A DNA stretch of 64,000 bases from Moorena sp. SIOASIH (GTDB lineage: Bacteria; Cyanobacteriota; Cyanobacteriia; Cyanobacteriales; Coleofasciculaceae), in NCBI RefSeq assembly GCF_010671925.1, contig NZ_JAAHIH010000005.1, positions 806,001 through 870,000 of the forward strand. The letters run 5' to 3'. Positions 44,902-54,571 of this stretch are shown here, in pieces. The notes beneath the pieces are model-generated. The model had not been told where the DNA came from, searched no databases, and saw nothing but the letters and a program-made list of their open reading frames with translations. A program made the translations under genes and the position numbers. Each line of letters starts with the position of its first letter. Position 1 is the stretch's first letter.

Positions 44902-45777
44902 TTAACACAAGACCGAACTAGACTTGGTAGTCACTCCATTACCACTGTCTTCTAAATTCTCAATAAAATGACTCCAAGGTTCTGTGTAAGTTTCTGTGTA
45001 AGTTCTCGAAAAATCTAGAATAGGAGTTTCTTGTGCTGACCCAATCCAACCACTCACTGGAGAAATTAACGGGAAAAGCCACTCATAGTAACTCTGGGGA
45101 AACGGAGTACTAGATAGTTCCATGATGCTCTTATAAAATAGCCCAAACGTCTCTGGGTCAATTTTGTGCTTCTGGACAGCAACTTGGATGAATTCCTCTG
45201 GACTCAAGCCTACATAACTTTGGCAGATTGTCACCCAATTCTTTAATCGTCGCCTGGCCTTTAAGCTCAGTGAAATAAATTTCACTCCCTTGAGTTCCTC
45301 AAATTTAGGAGACTGATTTAACACCTCCTCTAGGCCGGTGGTATCCGTCGAACCACTGAATTCCATTTGCAACCGTTTAGCGATCGCTAAATTAATCTCA
45401 ACTAATTGCTCTACTGGTCGCCACTGAAGCTCTGTCAAAATTTGCTCCATGGAAATAGGTGGTTTCAAAGTAGAGGAACTCGATTTCTGGTTCCGTTCAA
45501 TCGCTTCGATCGGGTTTTCCTCACTTACCAAGAAGCTGATCAACTCTTCCGTTGTCCAACCAATACCTTTAGCCAGCCTCTCTAGCTTCTCTAAGCTAGG
45601 AGTGTTATCACAATTCATCCAATTTGTCAAGGTGTTGTTAGTGACATTGACTTGCCTAGCAAGTTCCCGGACACTACCCAATTTTTGAGCCAGTACCTTA
45701 ATCAATTGACTTAGCCTTTGGTGAATTTTGCTGTGTTTTAAGGAAGTGTCTTTAGCTGTGTCCAATTTTTTTACCAC
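44902..45777 (-). CDS. XRE-family helix-turn-helix protein
   Basis: A 291-residue protein with an N-terminal helix-turn-helix at about residues 25-85: KLGSVRELARQVNVTNNTL, then WMNCDNTPSLEKLERLAKGIG. The rest is helical and not recognised, with a region around 150-235 (LKGVKFISLSLKARRRLKNW; LSPEEFIQVAVQKHKIDPETF) that may sense a partner. The start codon is GTG. It is divergent from the zinc-ribbon gene at 46142 and could regulate neighbouring genes, which is inference. Confidence 0.78.
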   Translation of the reverse strand: MVKKLDTAKDTSLKHSKIHQRLSQLIKVLAQKLGSVRELARQVNVTNNTLTNWMNCDNTPSLEKLERLAKGIGWTTEELISFLVSEENPIEAIERNQKSSSSTLKPPISMEQILTELQWRPVEQLVEINLAIAKRLQMEFSGSTDTTGLEEVLNQSPKFEELKGVKFISLSLKARRRLKNWVTICQSYVGLSPEEFIQVAVQKHKIDPETFGLFYKSIMELSSTPFPQSYYEWLFPLISPVSGWIGSAQETPILDFSRTYTETYTEPWSHFIENLEDSGNGVTTKSSSVLC

Positions 45778-46141
45778 TCTGTTCTGGTGAAATAATCTAA
45801 CACTTCCGGATCCGGTAAGTGTGGGGTAAGCATATGCGCTACGAGCACGCTATGCGAACAGCCGTCAGCTATCAGCCGTCAGCTTATTTTATTCAAAAGC
45901 ACCGAGTAGAAATTGACCCTAGCTGGCAACAATGCGATCGCATAACGGGAAGCGAAGCGCGTCCATACCACCATCCTGCCCAAACATGAATGGACCATCG
46001 CTAATCTTCTCGGTGAAAACTCAGTGGCAACTCCCCCCTGGGCAAAAGAGTATCTTACGTATAATCACTGTTGTCCAATATTTTTAACAAAACTAGGATA
46101 GTTGTGAAAAGGGTTGAACATCTACATCACATCTACACCAT
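45778..46141. other. Divergent promoter region
   Basis: 364 bp between the XRE gene and the zinc-ribbon gene. It contains gtcagc heptamers near 45861-45890 and one HIP1 octamer near 45931. No operator can be named. Confidence 0.45.
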
Positions 46142-46744
46142 ATGTTAAAGCATCAGAACTGGGAGAAAAGGGTAACCGCTAAGCAAAGCAATACCCTTGC
46201 TCAGGAAAATCAGCAACTCAAAATTAAGCCAGATAAGTGCTACATTCCCATGACAAGTGGCCACGGTGGTTCTTCAACGTTAGTCCGTTGGAAGCAGAAA
46301 GTCACTACACAGAAAGTCACTACACAGAAAGTCACTACACAGAATCGAGTGAATTTCTCGAGCTACCCACTGTGCCCTCCCCGCTACACCAAACCCGAGA
46401 AGCCTGTAGCTCCCCAAGAACAATTAAGTAACTTACAAGAAACCTGTGGTAAAATCATTCATCTACTCTGTACATCTGACTATGGGAAACTGACTCAAGA
46501 TGAATTGAACAGGAAGTGCCGGTATTCAGAAGAGCGACTTGTCCAAGGACTGAAACAGCTTGAGCTTGAAAAGGTAATTGAGTTCAAGTGGGGCATGTGG
46601 GTGATCATTAATCACCAACCCATCTGTCCTAAATGCGGTCTCAAAACTCGTGTAGTTAATTCTGCCTTGACACCAGGGAAAATTAAATCAATTTGTTCAA
46701 CATGTCTCGAGTTAAAGCGTATTCAGTCAAAATTGCCGTTTTGA
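46142..46744 (+). CDS. Uncharacterised protein with winged-helix-like segment and zinc ribbon
   Basis: A 200-residue basic protein. Residues about 52-68 are three copies of QKVTT encoded by a 15-bp tandem repeat (agaaagtcactacac). About 95-150 looks like a winged-helix fold (ETCGKIIHLLCTSDYGKLTQ, EERLVQGLKQLELEKVIEFK). The C-terminus has a four-cysteine zinc ribbon, CPKCGLKTR...CSTC. It may bind DNA. It is divergent from an XRE regulator. Family unknown to me. Confidence 0.65.
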   Translation: MLKHQNWEKRVTAKQSNTLAQENQQLKIKPDKCYIPMTSGHGGSSTLVRWKQKVTTQKVTTQKVTTQNRVNFSSYPLCPPRYTKPEKPVAPQEQLSNLQETCGKIIHLLCTSDYGKLTQDELNRKCRYSEERLVQGLKQLELEKVIEFKWGMWVIINHQPICPKCGLKTRVVNSALTPGKIKSICSTCLELKRIQSKLPF

Positions 46745-46954
46745 TGAACTGCACCAAATTCTTAAAGGGTGGAGTGCTTTGTGAGGAGAATGAACAGCGA
46801 AAGCTGCCAAAAAATGGACAATGGAAAATGAACCATCCACAAGCAGCTATTGGGTAATGGGATTTTCACCTGTAGCCCGTGGTCATCCAGGAAAACAGTC
46901 TCAAAAACTGCTGACTCGAGATCTAGCAATCTAATTTGAGGTCTGAAACCTCTT

Positions 46955-47000
46955 AGGTGCGCTTGACCTTGGCGAATTAAATTCGCCACGGGTCGCACCT
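46955..47000. repeat. Palindromic element, GGTGCG...CGCACC family
   Basis: 46-bp copy: aggtgcgcttgaccttggcg then aattaaattcgccacgggtcg then cacct. It lies in the 420-bp gene-free gap before the cysteine desulfurase gene; nothing else was seen in that gap. Confidence 0.92.
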
Positions 47001-47164
47001 GATGATGGGGTAATCAGGTGATGGGGAGGAAGTTGATAATAATGTATCCTGTAGCAGTCCTATCCAAATCTGGTCAACCATTAGTTGGATGGAGCATTCC
47101 TCCCCTCCTAACTCTACGAGTTTAGGCGGAATATCCAGCTGCAATTTTTGATCAACGAAAAACC

Positions 47165-48334
47165 ATGCATCGCCCAATTTACCTAGACTGCCATGCCACA
47201 ACACCTATGGATGAACGGGTGCTTGAGGCAATGTTACCCTACTTCACTGAGCATTTTGGCAATCCATCCAGTATCAGCCATACCTATGGCTGGGAAGCTG
47301 AAGCAGCGGTGAAACAAGGGCGTCAGATTCTGGCAGATGCTATCCATGCCACACCGGTCGAGATCATTTTTACTAGTGGTGCCACAGAGGCTAACAATCT
47401 AGCTATTAAAGGAGTGGCTGAGGCTTATTTGAGTAAAGGACGTCACCTGATTACCGTACAAACTGAACACAATGCTGTTCTTGACCCCTGTCACTATTTA
47501 GAAACCCTAGGGTTTGAGGTGACATTTCTACCGGTAAAAGATGATGGACTAGTGGATTTAAGCCAGCTAGAGCAGGCTTTCCGTCCTGATACGATTTTAG
47601 TGTCAGTGATGGCAGCCAATAATGAAATTGGAGTGTTGCAGCCATTGGCCGAGATTGGGGATCTTTGTCGCCAGCACAATGTACTCTTCCATACAGATGC
47701 TGCCCAGGCTATTGGCAAAATCCCCTTGGATGTGCAGTCGATGAAGATTGATTTAATGTCCTTGACAGCCCATAAAATTTATGGACCAAAGGGCATTGGG
47801 GCTCTCTATGTCCGGCGTCGTAACCCCAGAGTAAGGCTTGCACCCCAGCTCCATGGCGGTGGACATGAACGAGGGATGCGTTCTGGCACACTTTATACCC
47901 CTCAGATTGTGGGGTTTGCTAAAGCTGTAGAACTGGGGTTAGAAGAACAACCTTCAGAATCCCAACGGTTGATGGAACTGCGGGAAAGTCTTTGGACGAC
48001 TCTCTCTAGACTAGAAGGTATCCACATCAATGGTCATCCTACCCAGAGATTGTCCGGAAACCTTAACATTAGTGTGGAGGGAGTAGATGGCGCAGCCCTG
48101 CTGCTAGGATTACAGCCTGTGGCAGCCGTTTCTTCTGGCTCGGCTTGTTCCTCGGCAACTGTAGCTCCTTCCCATGTACTATTAGCCCTAGGACATCCGG
48201 AAAATCTGGCTTATGCCTCGATCCGGTTTGGAATTGGACGCTTTAATACCATGGCGGAAATTGAGCAGGTGGCTGAGCATACGCTCACAACCATTCAGTC
48301 TCTGCGCCAATCTCAAGCTGTCAAAATTAATTGA
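47165..48334 (+). CDS. Cysteine desulfurase (NifS/IscS type)
   Basis: PLP enzyme that takes sulfur from cysteine for iron-sulfur clusters and thiolated cofactors. The 389 residues show YLDCHATTPMDERVLEAM, TSGATEANNLAIKG, the PLP lysine in LTAHKIYGPKGIGALYV and the active-site cysteine loop SSGSACSSATVAPSHVL. The NifS/IscS branch is clear; which of the several cyanobacterial copies this is cannot be told. No nif or suf genes adjoin it. It is followed by the structured non-coding stretch. Confidence 0.94.
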   Translation: MHRPIYLDCHATTPMDERVLEAMLPYFTEHFGNPSSISHTYGWEAEAAVKQGRQILADAIHATPVEIIFTSGATEANNLAIKGVAEAYLSKGRHLITVQTEHNAVLDPCHYLETLGFEVTFLPVKDDGLVDLSQLEQAFRPDTILVSVMAANNEIGVLQPLAEIGDLCRQHNVLFHTDAAQAIGKIPLDVQSMKIDLMSLTAHKIYGPKGIGALYVRRRNPRVRLAPQLHGGGHERGMRSGTLYTPQIVGFAKAVELGLEEQPSESQRLMELRESLWTTLSRLEGIHINGHPTQRLSGNLNISVEGVDGAALLLGLQPVAAVSSGSACSSATVAPSHVLLALGHPENLAYASIRFGIGRFNTMAEIEQVAEHTLTTIQSLRQSQAVKIN

Positions 48335-48848
48335 ACAAAATTGTTGAGCGCAGTCCCTAGCCATATTTTAGAATTAGGGTGGGGACGTTAATAGATCTTT
48401 TCTATTAGCGAAAGAATCCCCAACTATAATCTTTGACTTAGTTCGGGTGCGTTCAATTTGAGTTTCGCTTGAGTTATCGAAGGAGAGAGTTTGAGAGGGA
48501 AAAGAATACCCCGTCCTCTTAGGTCAGGGATGAATTTTCGCGCCTAAGCGTGGTGTTAATATAAGAAATAAGGGTCTCAAAAAAACTGGGTATTGACCCT
48601 ACCCGGCTACCCTTGGTGCAAGGGAAAGTTACGCCCAGGTCGAGAACAATCTATTAGGTTGTGCCTGGGAATCCCCATTCCTGCGACGGATGGGGAAGTT
48701 CAACAAAAGAATTGATATGCTATGATTGAAGCTAGCTAAGGCTGTGTGAAAATTCACCGTTAGCAGTCCGGCAGGGTTAGTAAACAGCTAGAGAAAATGT
48801 CGCAGAGTCTACCAAAAACTCTTATTATTTGTTAGACTTAAATTAGGG

Positions 48849-48943
48849 TAACACCGACAGGGATTATTATGTAACTTAAATTAAAGCCGAAAACCAAGGG
48901 TTTAATAGTTGCGCTCTCTATCCCGGTGTTATAACTTTTTTGA
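48849..48943 (+). terminator. Possible terminator-like stem
   Basis: taacacc...ggga (48849-48863) pairs with tccc.ggtgtta (48921-48931), followed by taactttttt. The loop is about 55 nt, so it is an atypical terminator and may instead be one domain of the structured region. Confidence 0.35.
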
Positions 48944-49161
48944 CATTTTTATGGCCCTCGCGGGATATTCCGTCAGAGCTTTGGGAGATACCCCCTGGAT
49001 GCGAAAGCATCTTGCATTGGCGGGCTAGGATCTGCCTTGGTAGATTCTGGTACCTAAAAAGTATCGGTTAACCAAGACAGGACAAACCAATTCGTCGTCA
49101 ATCTCTCAATGGTAGGGCGGGAATCGTCAAAACCCCAGTCAGAAAGACAAGTGGGAAACCT

Positions 49162-49207
49162 AGGTGCGCTTGACCTTGGCAAATTAAATTCGCCACGGGT
49201 CGCACCT
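49162..49207. repeat. Palindromic element, GGTGCG...CGCACC family
   Basis: 46-bp copy of the same type as 46955-47000, with one base different in the inner stem (ggcaaattaaattcgcc). Confidence 0.92.
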
Positions 49208-49526
49208 CTTGAGTAGGCGAATCAACAGGGGATCAGGACATAACACATCCCCAAAAAGGCAAGCATTTGTGCCTCTTAACCCTATATCTAAGCAGCTTTG
49301 CTGCTGAAACAGGGAAATTCAGGAGATATAGACAGAAACCCTGAAGAATATCCTGACGTCTGGTCAGGAAATAGTCAAGCTAATAAAAAATCAGAACTTT
49401 TGGATAGATTGGTACCAACTGGGTAGTTTGTGGTAAATCCCGAACAATGCCGATAAGGGTTAAACTGACTGTCAGCTATGGGAGCTGTCGTTAGCAAAAG
49501 CCATCTAAAATAACCGATTTTGGCAT

Positions 49527-49572
49527 AGGTGCGCTTGATCTTGGCGAATTAAATTCGCCACGGGTCGCACCT
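49527..49572. repeat. Palindromic element, GGTGCG...CGCACC family
   Basis: 46-bp copy with gcttgatcttggcg in the left arm; same orientation as the other three in this stretch. Confidence 0.92.
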
Positions 49573-49824
49573 CTTGATGGGGGGCGTGGCTTAACCTCCA
49601 TTCTTGTATCGGTTCTATCGGTGGCAAATTAATCCGTTGTCTCTATTTCAGAGTGCGACTGGGTAGAGATAGGGGTTGACGACTGTTAATCAAAATCCGT
49701 AGAAAATCGGTTAAAACTAGTTAAACCCACAAGAGTCACGCGACTAACTTGTCAGGCTTAACATCCCCCGAAGTCCCTACGGGATTATAGGAAGGACGAG
49801 GCAGATTGCGAGACAATTATACAT

Positions 49825-49871
49825 AGGTGCCCTTGACCCATTAAGAATTAAATTCGCCACGGGTCGCACCT
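49825..49871. repeat. Palindromic element, GGTGCG...CGCACC family
   Basis: 47-bp copy with an altered left arm (aggtgcccttgacccattaa) and an intact right arm (ttcgccacgggtcgcacct). Confidence 0.9.
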
Positions 49872-49989
49872 GTGGAAGCGATTAACAAGTAATGCTCAGA
49901 GGCTCTTTGAGTCGAAAGAATAGTGAGCTGTGCCGTGCAGCCATTACTGGTTGAACCAGTAAGAAAAATTGAGCTATTTCAATTTTCTT

Positions 49990-50036
49990 AGGTGCGCTTT
50001 CCGTATTAAGAATTAAATTCGCCACGGGTCGCACCT
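49990..50036. repeat. Palindromic element, GGTGCG...CGCACC family
   Basis: 47-bp copy, left arm aggtgcgctttccgtattaa, right arm intact. The left arms vary more than the right arms among the copies. Confidence 0.9.
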
Positions 50037-50104
50037 ACAGTTGGGTTCTCACGGTCAGCTAGCTAGGTTAAAAGCTGTATGAAGCAGTTGTGGAAAAACT
50101 CAAG

Positions 50105-50293
50105 TTAATCAGAAATTTGCGACTTTGTGGCAGAAGATCCTACTGGAACGGGAGTCTTAAAGTGGAGAACCAATGTCGCGCCTCCAAGTGGTACAATCAA
50201 CAGAGCCGCTACAATCCCATTCACCAAACCACGAAACCCCCTGTCAGCACCCCCCTCTAAACAGACGGGGCTTCGAGACAGTTTCAGGGCCAT
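50105..50293 (-). CDS. Possible small single-pass membrane protein
   Basis: A 62-residue frame with one hydrophobic segment (GLVNGIVAALLIVPLGGATL) and a polar tail. It is antisense to the leader of rne, and overlapping frames on the plus strand are also open, so coding is uncertain. I do not recognise a photosystem or cytochrome subunit in it. Confidence 0.3.
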   Translation of the reverse strand: MALKLSRSPVCLEGGADRGFRGLVNGIVAALLIVPLGGATLVLHFKTPVPVGSSATKSQISD

Positions 50294-50489
50294 TGACTAC
50301 AGCCATTGACTACTCTCGCTCAAACAATGAGCAAAAAAATAGTCTAGTTATTCATAGTCTATTTATTAGTCTCTGTGGCCGATCAGTTTAATGGCAGTAA
50401 ATCACCGAACATTTCAGACCTAGAAATAGAGTACGACTCCTATCGTTAACTGTAGGACTAAGCGTACTACGAAGTTTTGAGGAAATTGC

Positions 50490-52442
50490 ATGCCAAAGCA
50501 AATTATTATTGCAGAGCAACATCAACTTGCTGCTGTATTTTGGGAAGATCAAATTCAAGAACTAGTAGTTGCCACCGGTAATCACCAGGTCGGTGATATT
50601 TATCTCGGCATTGTAGAAAATGTATTACCGGGTATTGATGCAGCATTTGTCAACATTGGGGATCCTGATCGCAATGGTTTTATTCATGTGACAGACCTAG
50701 GACCATTGCGCTTGAAACGCCGCTCTGGTGCGATCACCGAACTGCTGACTCCCCAGCAGAAGGTGTTGGTGCAAGTGATGAAAGAACCGACTGGTAACAA
50801 AGGGCCAAGGCTCACAGGTAATATTAGCTTACCCGGTCGCTATTTGGTGTTGATGCCTTATGGCCGAGGAGTGAACTTGTCTCGGCGGATTAAGAGCGAA
50901 AGTGAACGCAATCGCCTCAGAGCTCTAGCAATTCTAATCAAACCATCGGGCATGGGAGTGCTGGTGCGCACCGAAGCCGAAGGCAGAGCCGAAGAAGCCA
51001 TTATGGAAGACTTGGAAAACCTGCAAAGACAATGGGAAGCTGTCCAGCTCGAAGCAACGTCTACCAGAGCACCAGCCCTACTTAATCGGGATGATGATTT
51101 TATTCAGCGTGTCCTCCGGGATATGTACACTGCTGATGTTAATCGGATTGTGGTGGATTCTAGTACTGCAGTCAAACGGGTTAAACAACATTTGTTGAGC
51201 TGGAGCGGAGGTCAAGCACCAGAGGGGGTCTTGATTGACCATCACCGCGATCGCATGCCAATTTTGGGATATTTCCGGGTCAATGCTGCAATTCGAGAAG
51301 CCCTCAAGCCAAGAGTAGATTTACCCTCTGGTGGCTACATTATCATTGAACCTACCGAAGCTTTAACTGTAATTGATGTGAACTCTGGTTCCTTTACCCG
51401 CTCAGCTACAGCACGGGAAACGGTTCTGTGGACTAACTGTGAGGCAGCAACAGAAATTGCCCGGCAGCTGCGCCTACGTAACCTAGCTGGGGTGATCGTT
51501 GTTGACTTTATTGATATGGACACTAGGCGGGATCAGTTGCAGGTTCTCGAACACTTCAATCAAGCCTTAAAAGAGGACAAAGCCCGACCCCAGATTGCCC
51601 AGCTTTCGGAACTTGGCTTAGTTGAACTGACTCGCAAGCGCCAAGGGCAAAATATTTACGAGTTGTTTGGTAAAACCTGTGCTACCTGTGGCGGGTTAGG
51701 ACATCTGGTACATCTTCCCGGTGAAGTGGAAGCAGAAGCACTAGAGACCTTAGCACCGATCCCGTTACCGACGGAGCGAAGCATTCCAGAGTTCCCCGAA
51801 CCCGTAGACTTATCTCCTGAGAATGATAATGAGTTGGACTTGCTCAATCACCCCAGTTATCAGGAACGGGGAGCGGTAAATAATCGCCGCCGCCGCCGCC
51901 GTCGTATTGATGACCCCGTGATTAGGGAAGAACCAATTACTAGGGGAGTCAACAGGGTGATCTCTGTCTCATCCAACTTTGATGCCATCACAGAACCCGA
52001 GGTATCCAGCTCAGGAGTAGAAAAACCTCAGCTAGTCAAATTTGCTCAAGAAAAGGAACCACCAGAATTGGTCAGGGTTGAAATGAGCCCAGAAGAACAA
52101 GATGTTTATGCGTTAATGGGCATTTCCCCTATACTACATTTAGACCGAGAGGTCAAAGATCCTAGGTCAGCAATTATCTCAGTGTTACTGCCGGGAGAAA
52201 AAATCGAGGATAATGAAGAAGAATTATCCAATACAACTACCGATTCAACTACCGATTCAACTAATAGTCAATCCTCCATCGACGATCAGCTAGAGTTAGA
52301 CGAATCGGACTTGGTGCAATCTACTGCTGCCACACCAATTCCAGAAACTGGATCTGATCAACTCAGTACTACCAATGGCACCATTAATAGTCCCCCCATA
52401 GTGCGCCGCCGCCGTCGCCGTTCTTCAGCATTGGATAAATGA
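50490..52442 (+). CDS. rne: Ribonuclease E/G
   Basis: Endoribonuclease for mRNA decay and rRNA processing. The 650 residues show an S1 domain (about 35-110, GDIYLGIVENVLPGIDAAFV), the RNase E/G catalytic region with IEPTEALTVIDVNSGSFT and VVDFIDMD, and the zinc-link CATCGGLGH near 397. The C-terminal half is a disordered acidic tail with two arginine runs, ending RRRRRRSSALDK. The RRRRRRSSA stretch is the known cyanobacterial nonapeptide that recruits PNPase. The stop overlaps the rnhB start (ATGA). Confidence 0.96.
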   Translation: MPKQIIIAEQHQLAAVFWEDQIQELVVATGNHQVGDIYLGIVENVLPGIDAAFVNIGDPDRNGFIHVTDLGPLRLKRRSGAITELLTPQQKVLVQVMKEPTGNKGPRLTGNISLPGRYLVLMPYGRGVNLSRRIKSESERNRLRALAILIKPSGMGVLVRTEAEGRAEEAIMEDLENLQRQWEAVQLEATSTRAPALLNRDDDFIQRVLRDMYTADVNRIVVDSSTAVKRVKQHLLSWSGGQAPEGVLIDHHRDRMPILGYFRVNAAIREALKPRVDLPSGGYIIIEPTEALTVIDVNSGSFTRSATARETVLWTNCEAATEIARQLRLRNLAGVIVVDFIDMDTRRDQLQVLEHFNQALKEDKARPQIAQLSELGLVELTRKRQGQNIYELFGKTCATCGGLGHLVHLPGEVEAEALETLAPIPLPTERSIPEFPEPVDLSPENDNELDLLNHPSYQERGAVNNRRRRRRRIDDPVIREEPITRGVNRVISVSSNFDAITEPEVSSSGVEKPQLVKFAQEKEPPELVRVEMSPEEQDVYALMGISPILHLDREVKDPRSAIISVLLPGEKIEDNEEELSNTTTDSTTDSTNSQSSIDDQLELDESDLVQSTAATPIPETGSDQLSTTNGTINSPPIVRRRRRRSSALDK

Positions 52443-53080
52443 CAACCGACAAAGTCACTGAAGTGTGTGAGTTACCGGATCAATCCGATACTCCCTCTTT
52501 AGTGGCTGGGGTAGATGAAGTAGGGCGAGGTGCCTTATTTGGTCCAGTTGTGGCAGCAGCAGTGATTTTACCTGTATCTGTCTTGCCACAACTGGCTCTA
52601 GCTGGCGTTAAAGATAGTAAACAGTTGTCCCGGAAGCGACGTCAAAGGCTGTCTGAAGAAATTCAGGGATTGGCACTGGATTGGACTATTGGTTATTCCA
52701 CTAGTGCAGAAATTGACCAGCTCAATATCTTACAGGCTTCATTGTTAGCTATGAAACGGGCTGTGCTTAAATTAAAAGTTAAGCCCGATCTTTGTCTGAT
52801 TGATGGGTTACACGGGTTGCCAGATTTACCCATACCACAACAGAATATGGTAAAGGGGGATCAGCGATCGCTAAAGATTGCAGCAGCCAGTATTGTAGCC
52901 AAGGTGTGGCGTGATGATTTAATCATTCGTCTAGCTGCCAAGTATTCAGAGTATGATTTGACAGCCAACATGGGCTATGGTACCAAAAAGCATCGGTTAG
53001 CACTGCAAAAATACGGACCATGTCGGCTGCATCGCATGTCCTTTAGTCCCTGTAGCCAGGCAAATAAACAATTAAATTAA
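52439..53080 (+). CDS. rnhB: Ribonuclease HII
   Basis: Removes ribonucleotides and RNA primers from DNA-RNA hybrids. 213 residues with the DEDD-type start GVDEVGRGALFGPVVAAAV at about residues 24-42, KDSKQLSRKRR, and CLIDGLHGLP carrying the third acidic residue. IAAASIVAKVWRD follows. It overlaps rne by 4 nt, the usual rne-rnhB coupling in cyanobacteria. Confidence 0.95.
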   Translation: MTTDKVTEVCELPDQSDTPSLVAGVDEVGRGALFGPVVAAAVILPVSVLPQLALAGVKDSKQLSRKRRQRLSEEIQGLALDWTIGYSTSAEIDQLNILQASLLAMKRAVLKLKVKPDLCLIDGLHGLPDLPIPQQNMVKGDQRSLKIAAASIVAKVWRDDLIIRLAAKYSEYDLTANMGYGTKKHRLALQKYGPCRLHRMSFSPCSQANKQLN

Positions 53081-53089
53081 CAATTAACC

Positions 53090-53277
53090 TAAGCATTCAG
53101 CTATCAGCCTATCCGCTACGCCCACGCTAAGGGAACAGCTATCAGCTTATGGGAGTTACCTCCCAGGGTCGAAGCCTGTGCCACAAAGCACCTCAAGTAG
53201 CGTGAGCCTTTAGCTGACGGCTGACGGCTGACGGCTGACGGCTGACGGCTGAATGCTTACAAATTAACAATCAACAA
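53090..53277. repeat. GCTGACG heptamer array and palindromes
   Basis: About six gctgacg units at 53211-53255, preceded by cagctatcagc repeats and by a segment that resembles 2457-2510. Confidence 0.88.
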
Positions 53278-53952
53278 TCAACCAAACCGATAACCCTTAC
53301 CATAAACTGTATGGATCAGGGGGACGGAACCCTGAACTTCGATTTTGCGGCGTAACAAACGAACTAGAGCAGCTAAATTGTTACTTTTTGGGATTTCCTC
53401 GGATGGCCACAAATGTTGATAAATTTGCTTGTGGGATAATAATATACCAACATGGCTCATGAAGTACGCTAGCAGTTGGCTTTCTTTTTCCGATAGCTCA
53501 ATTGGGCGTCCGTGGCGATAAGCAATTTGATTGTTTAGGTCTAATTCTATTTGTCCAACCTGTAACCGCTGGCTGGGATTGGCATCAGTCGCAGCAGAAC
53601 GCCGAAGCAGAGCCCGGACTCTAGCGAGTAACTCCCGCAGTTCAAATGGTTTAACTAGATAGTCATCAGCACCAGCATCTAATCCCATGACTCGGTCATC
53701 TACAGTGTCCTTAGCGGTTAGAAAAAGAACTGGGGTAGTGGTGTCATGCGATCGCATTTGTTGGCAAATTTCTAACCCAGAAATGTGCGGTAGCATCCAG
53801 TCTAAGATTAACAAGTCATAAGCCCCTTGGGATGCTAACTCATTTCCTGACGCCCCATTATAAGCCACATCTACAGTGTAACCTTCACGAGTTAATACCC
53901 GAGACAGGGGGTCAGTCAGCTCAATTTCATCATCTACTAAAAGGATACGCAT
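53278..53952 (-). CDS. rppA: OmpR/PhoB-family response regulator (RppA-like)
   Basis: A 224-residue two-component regulator. The receiver domain (1-120) has the acidic pocket LVDDEIE, the phospho-accepting aspartate in LLILDWMLP (residue 51 region), TA and K in VKPFELREL. The C-terminal winged helix (about 130-224) ends with LIHTVYGKGYRFG. Overall it resembles RppA-type regulators that in cyanobacteria act on photosynthesis genes and metal response. No histidine kinase gene is adjacent. Confidence 0.85.
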   Translation of the reverse strand: MRILLVDDEIELTDPLSRVLTREGYTVDVAYNGASGNELASQGAYDLLILDWMLPHISGLEICQQMRSHDTTTPVLFLTAKDTVDDRVMGLDAGADDYLVKPFELRELLARVRALLRRSAATDANPSQRLQVGQIELDLNNQIAYRHGRPIELSEKESQLLAYFMSHVGILLSHKQIYQHLWPSEEIPKSNNLAALVRLLRRKIEVQGSVPLIHTVYGKGYRFG

Positions 53953-54172
53953 TGATTTTGTTGATAGTTGACGGTTGACGGTTGACTATCAACAAAATTA
54001 TAGGACTTACGCGGCAACTCTATCTGTAGAGTGGGTTATTAACGAGCTCTACTACCTGTAGTGAATACCCAATTCATTGATAGATGGGATCAGCTACTTC
54101 ATATACTCTTATAGTTAAGATAAAGTTAATCAAAGGCTAATTATAATTTAACGGCTCGAAAAACAAACCAGT

Positions 54173-54326
54173 ATGGCTTGGGCATTGGTTACAGGTGGGA
54201 GCAAAAGGATTGGTAAAGCGATCGCAGGGGAATGAGTCGCAGATTTGTCAGGCTGTTCGCTATTTGCTCTCTAATCAATTTGTTACCGGACAGTTATTAT
54301 TTGTGGATGGCGGTCAACATTTGTAA
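54173..54326 (+). pseudogene. Short-chain dehydrogenase remnant (pteridine reductase/FolM-like)
   Basis: The start MAWALVTGGSKRIGKAIAGE with the cofactor loop TGGSKRIG is followed by a stop and then, in the same direction, by the family's end, QICQAVRYLLSN, VTGQLLFVDGGQHL. The central 190 or so residues with the catalytic YxxxK are missing. It precedes two more broken pterin genes. Confidence 0.8.
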
Positions 54327-54497
54327 TAAACTGTAAGCCCCCGCTTTTTAATTAGAACTGATAACTGATCAGCTAATGTGCATTTAAATTGGTTATTACC
54401 CGTTCCCAGATCCGCTGTTCCCTGTTCCCTTTGAGCAATTTAGGTATCCCAATCTAAATGCTGAACAGCTTAACTGATAACTGATAACTTATCGCTA

Positions 54498-54540
54498 ACG
54501 GCTGATAGCTGACGGCTGATAGCTGACGGCTGATAGCTTA
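54498..54540. repeat. GCTGATA/GCTGACG heptamers
   Basis: Six alternating gctgata and gctgacg units separate the dehydrogenase remnant from the folB remnant. Confidence 0.88.
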
Positions 54541-54571
54541 AAAATTAATCAAGACTAGATACATCAAAGAT

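Larger units (their letters stand above)
48350..50100 (+). ncRNA. Candidate large structured non-coding region upstream of rne
   Basis: About 1.7 kb with no long frame but many exact stems: cccttg/caaggg (48610-48624), cccagg plus acaatct pairing aggttgt plus cctggg (48634-48669), ccccat/atgggg (48673-48695), agcagc/gctgct (49291-49305), tcctga/tcagga (49351-49368) and ttactggt/accagtaa (49944-49962). It could be an ORF-less group II intron, a giant ncRNA or a very long rne leader. No domain V was recognised. The strand is assumed from rne. Confidence 0.45.

Noticed and set aside
48350..50100. RNase P RNA, tmRNA or an identified group II intron
   Set aside because: None of the diagnostic cores, including a clear domain V hairpin, could be found by eye, so only a generic structured-RNA candidate is claimed.
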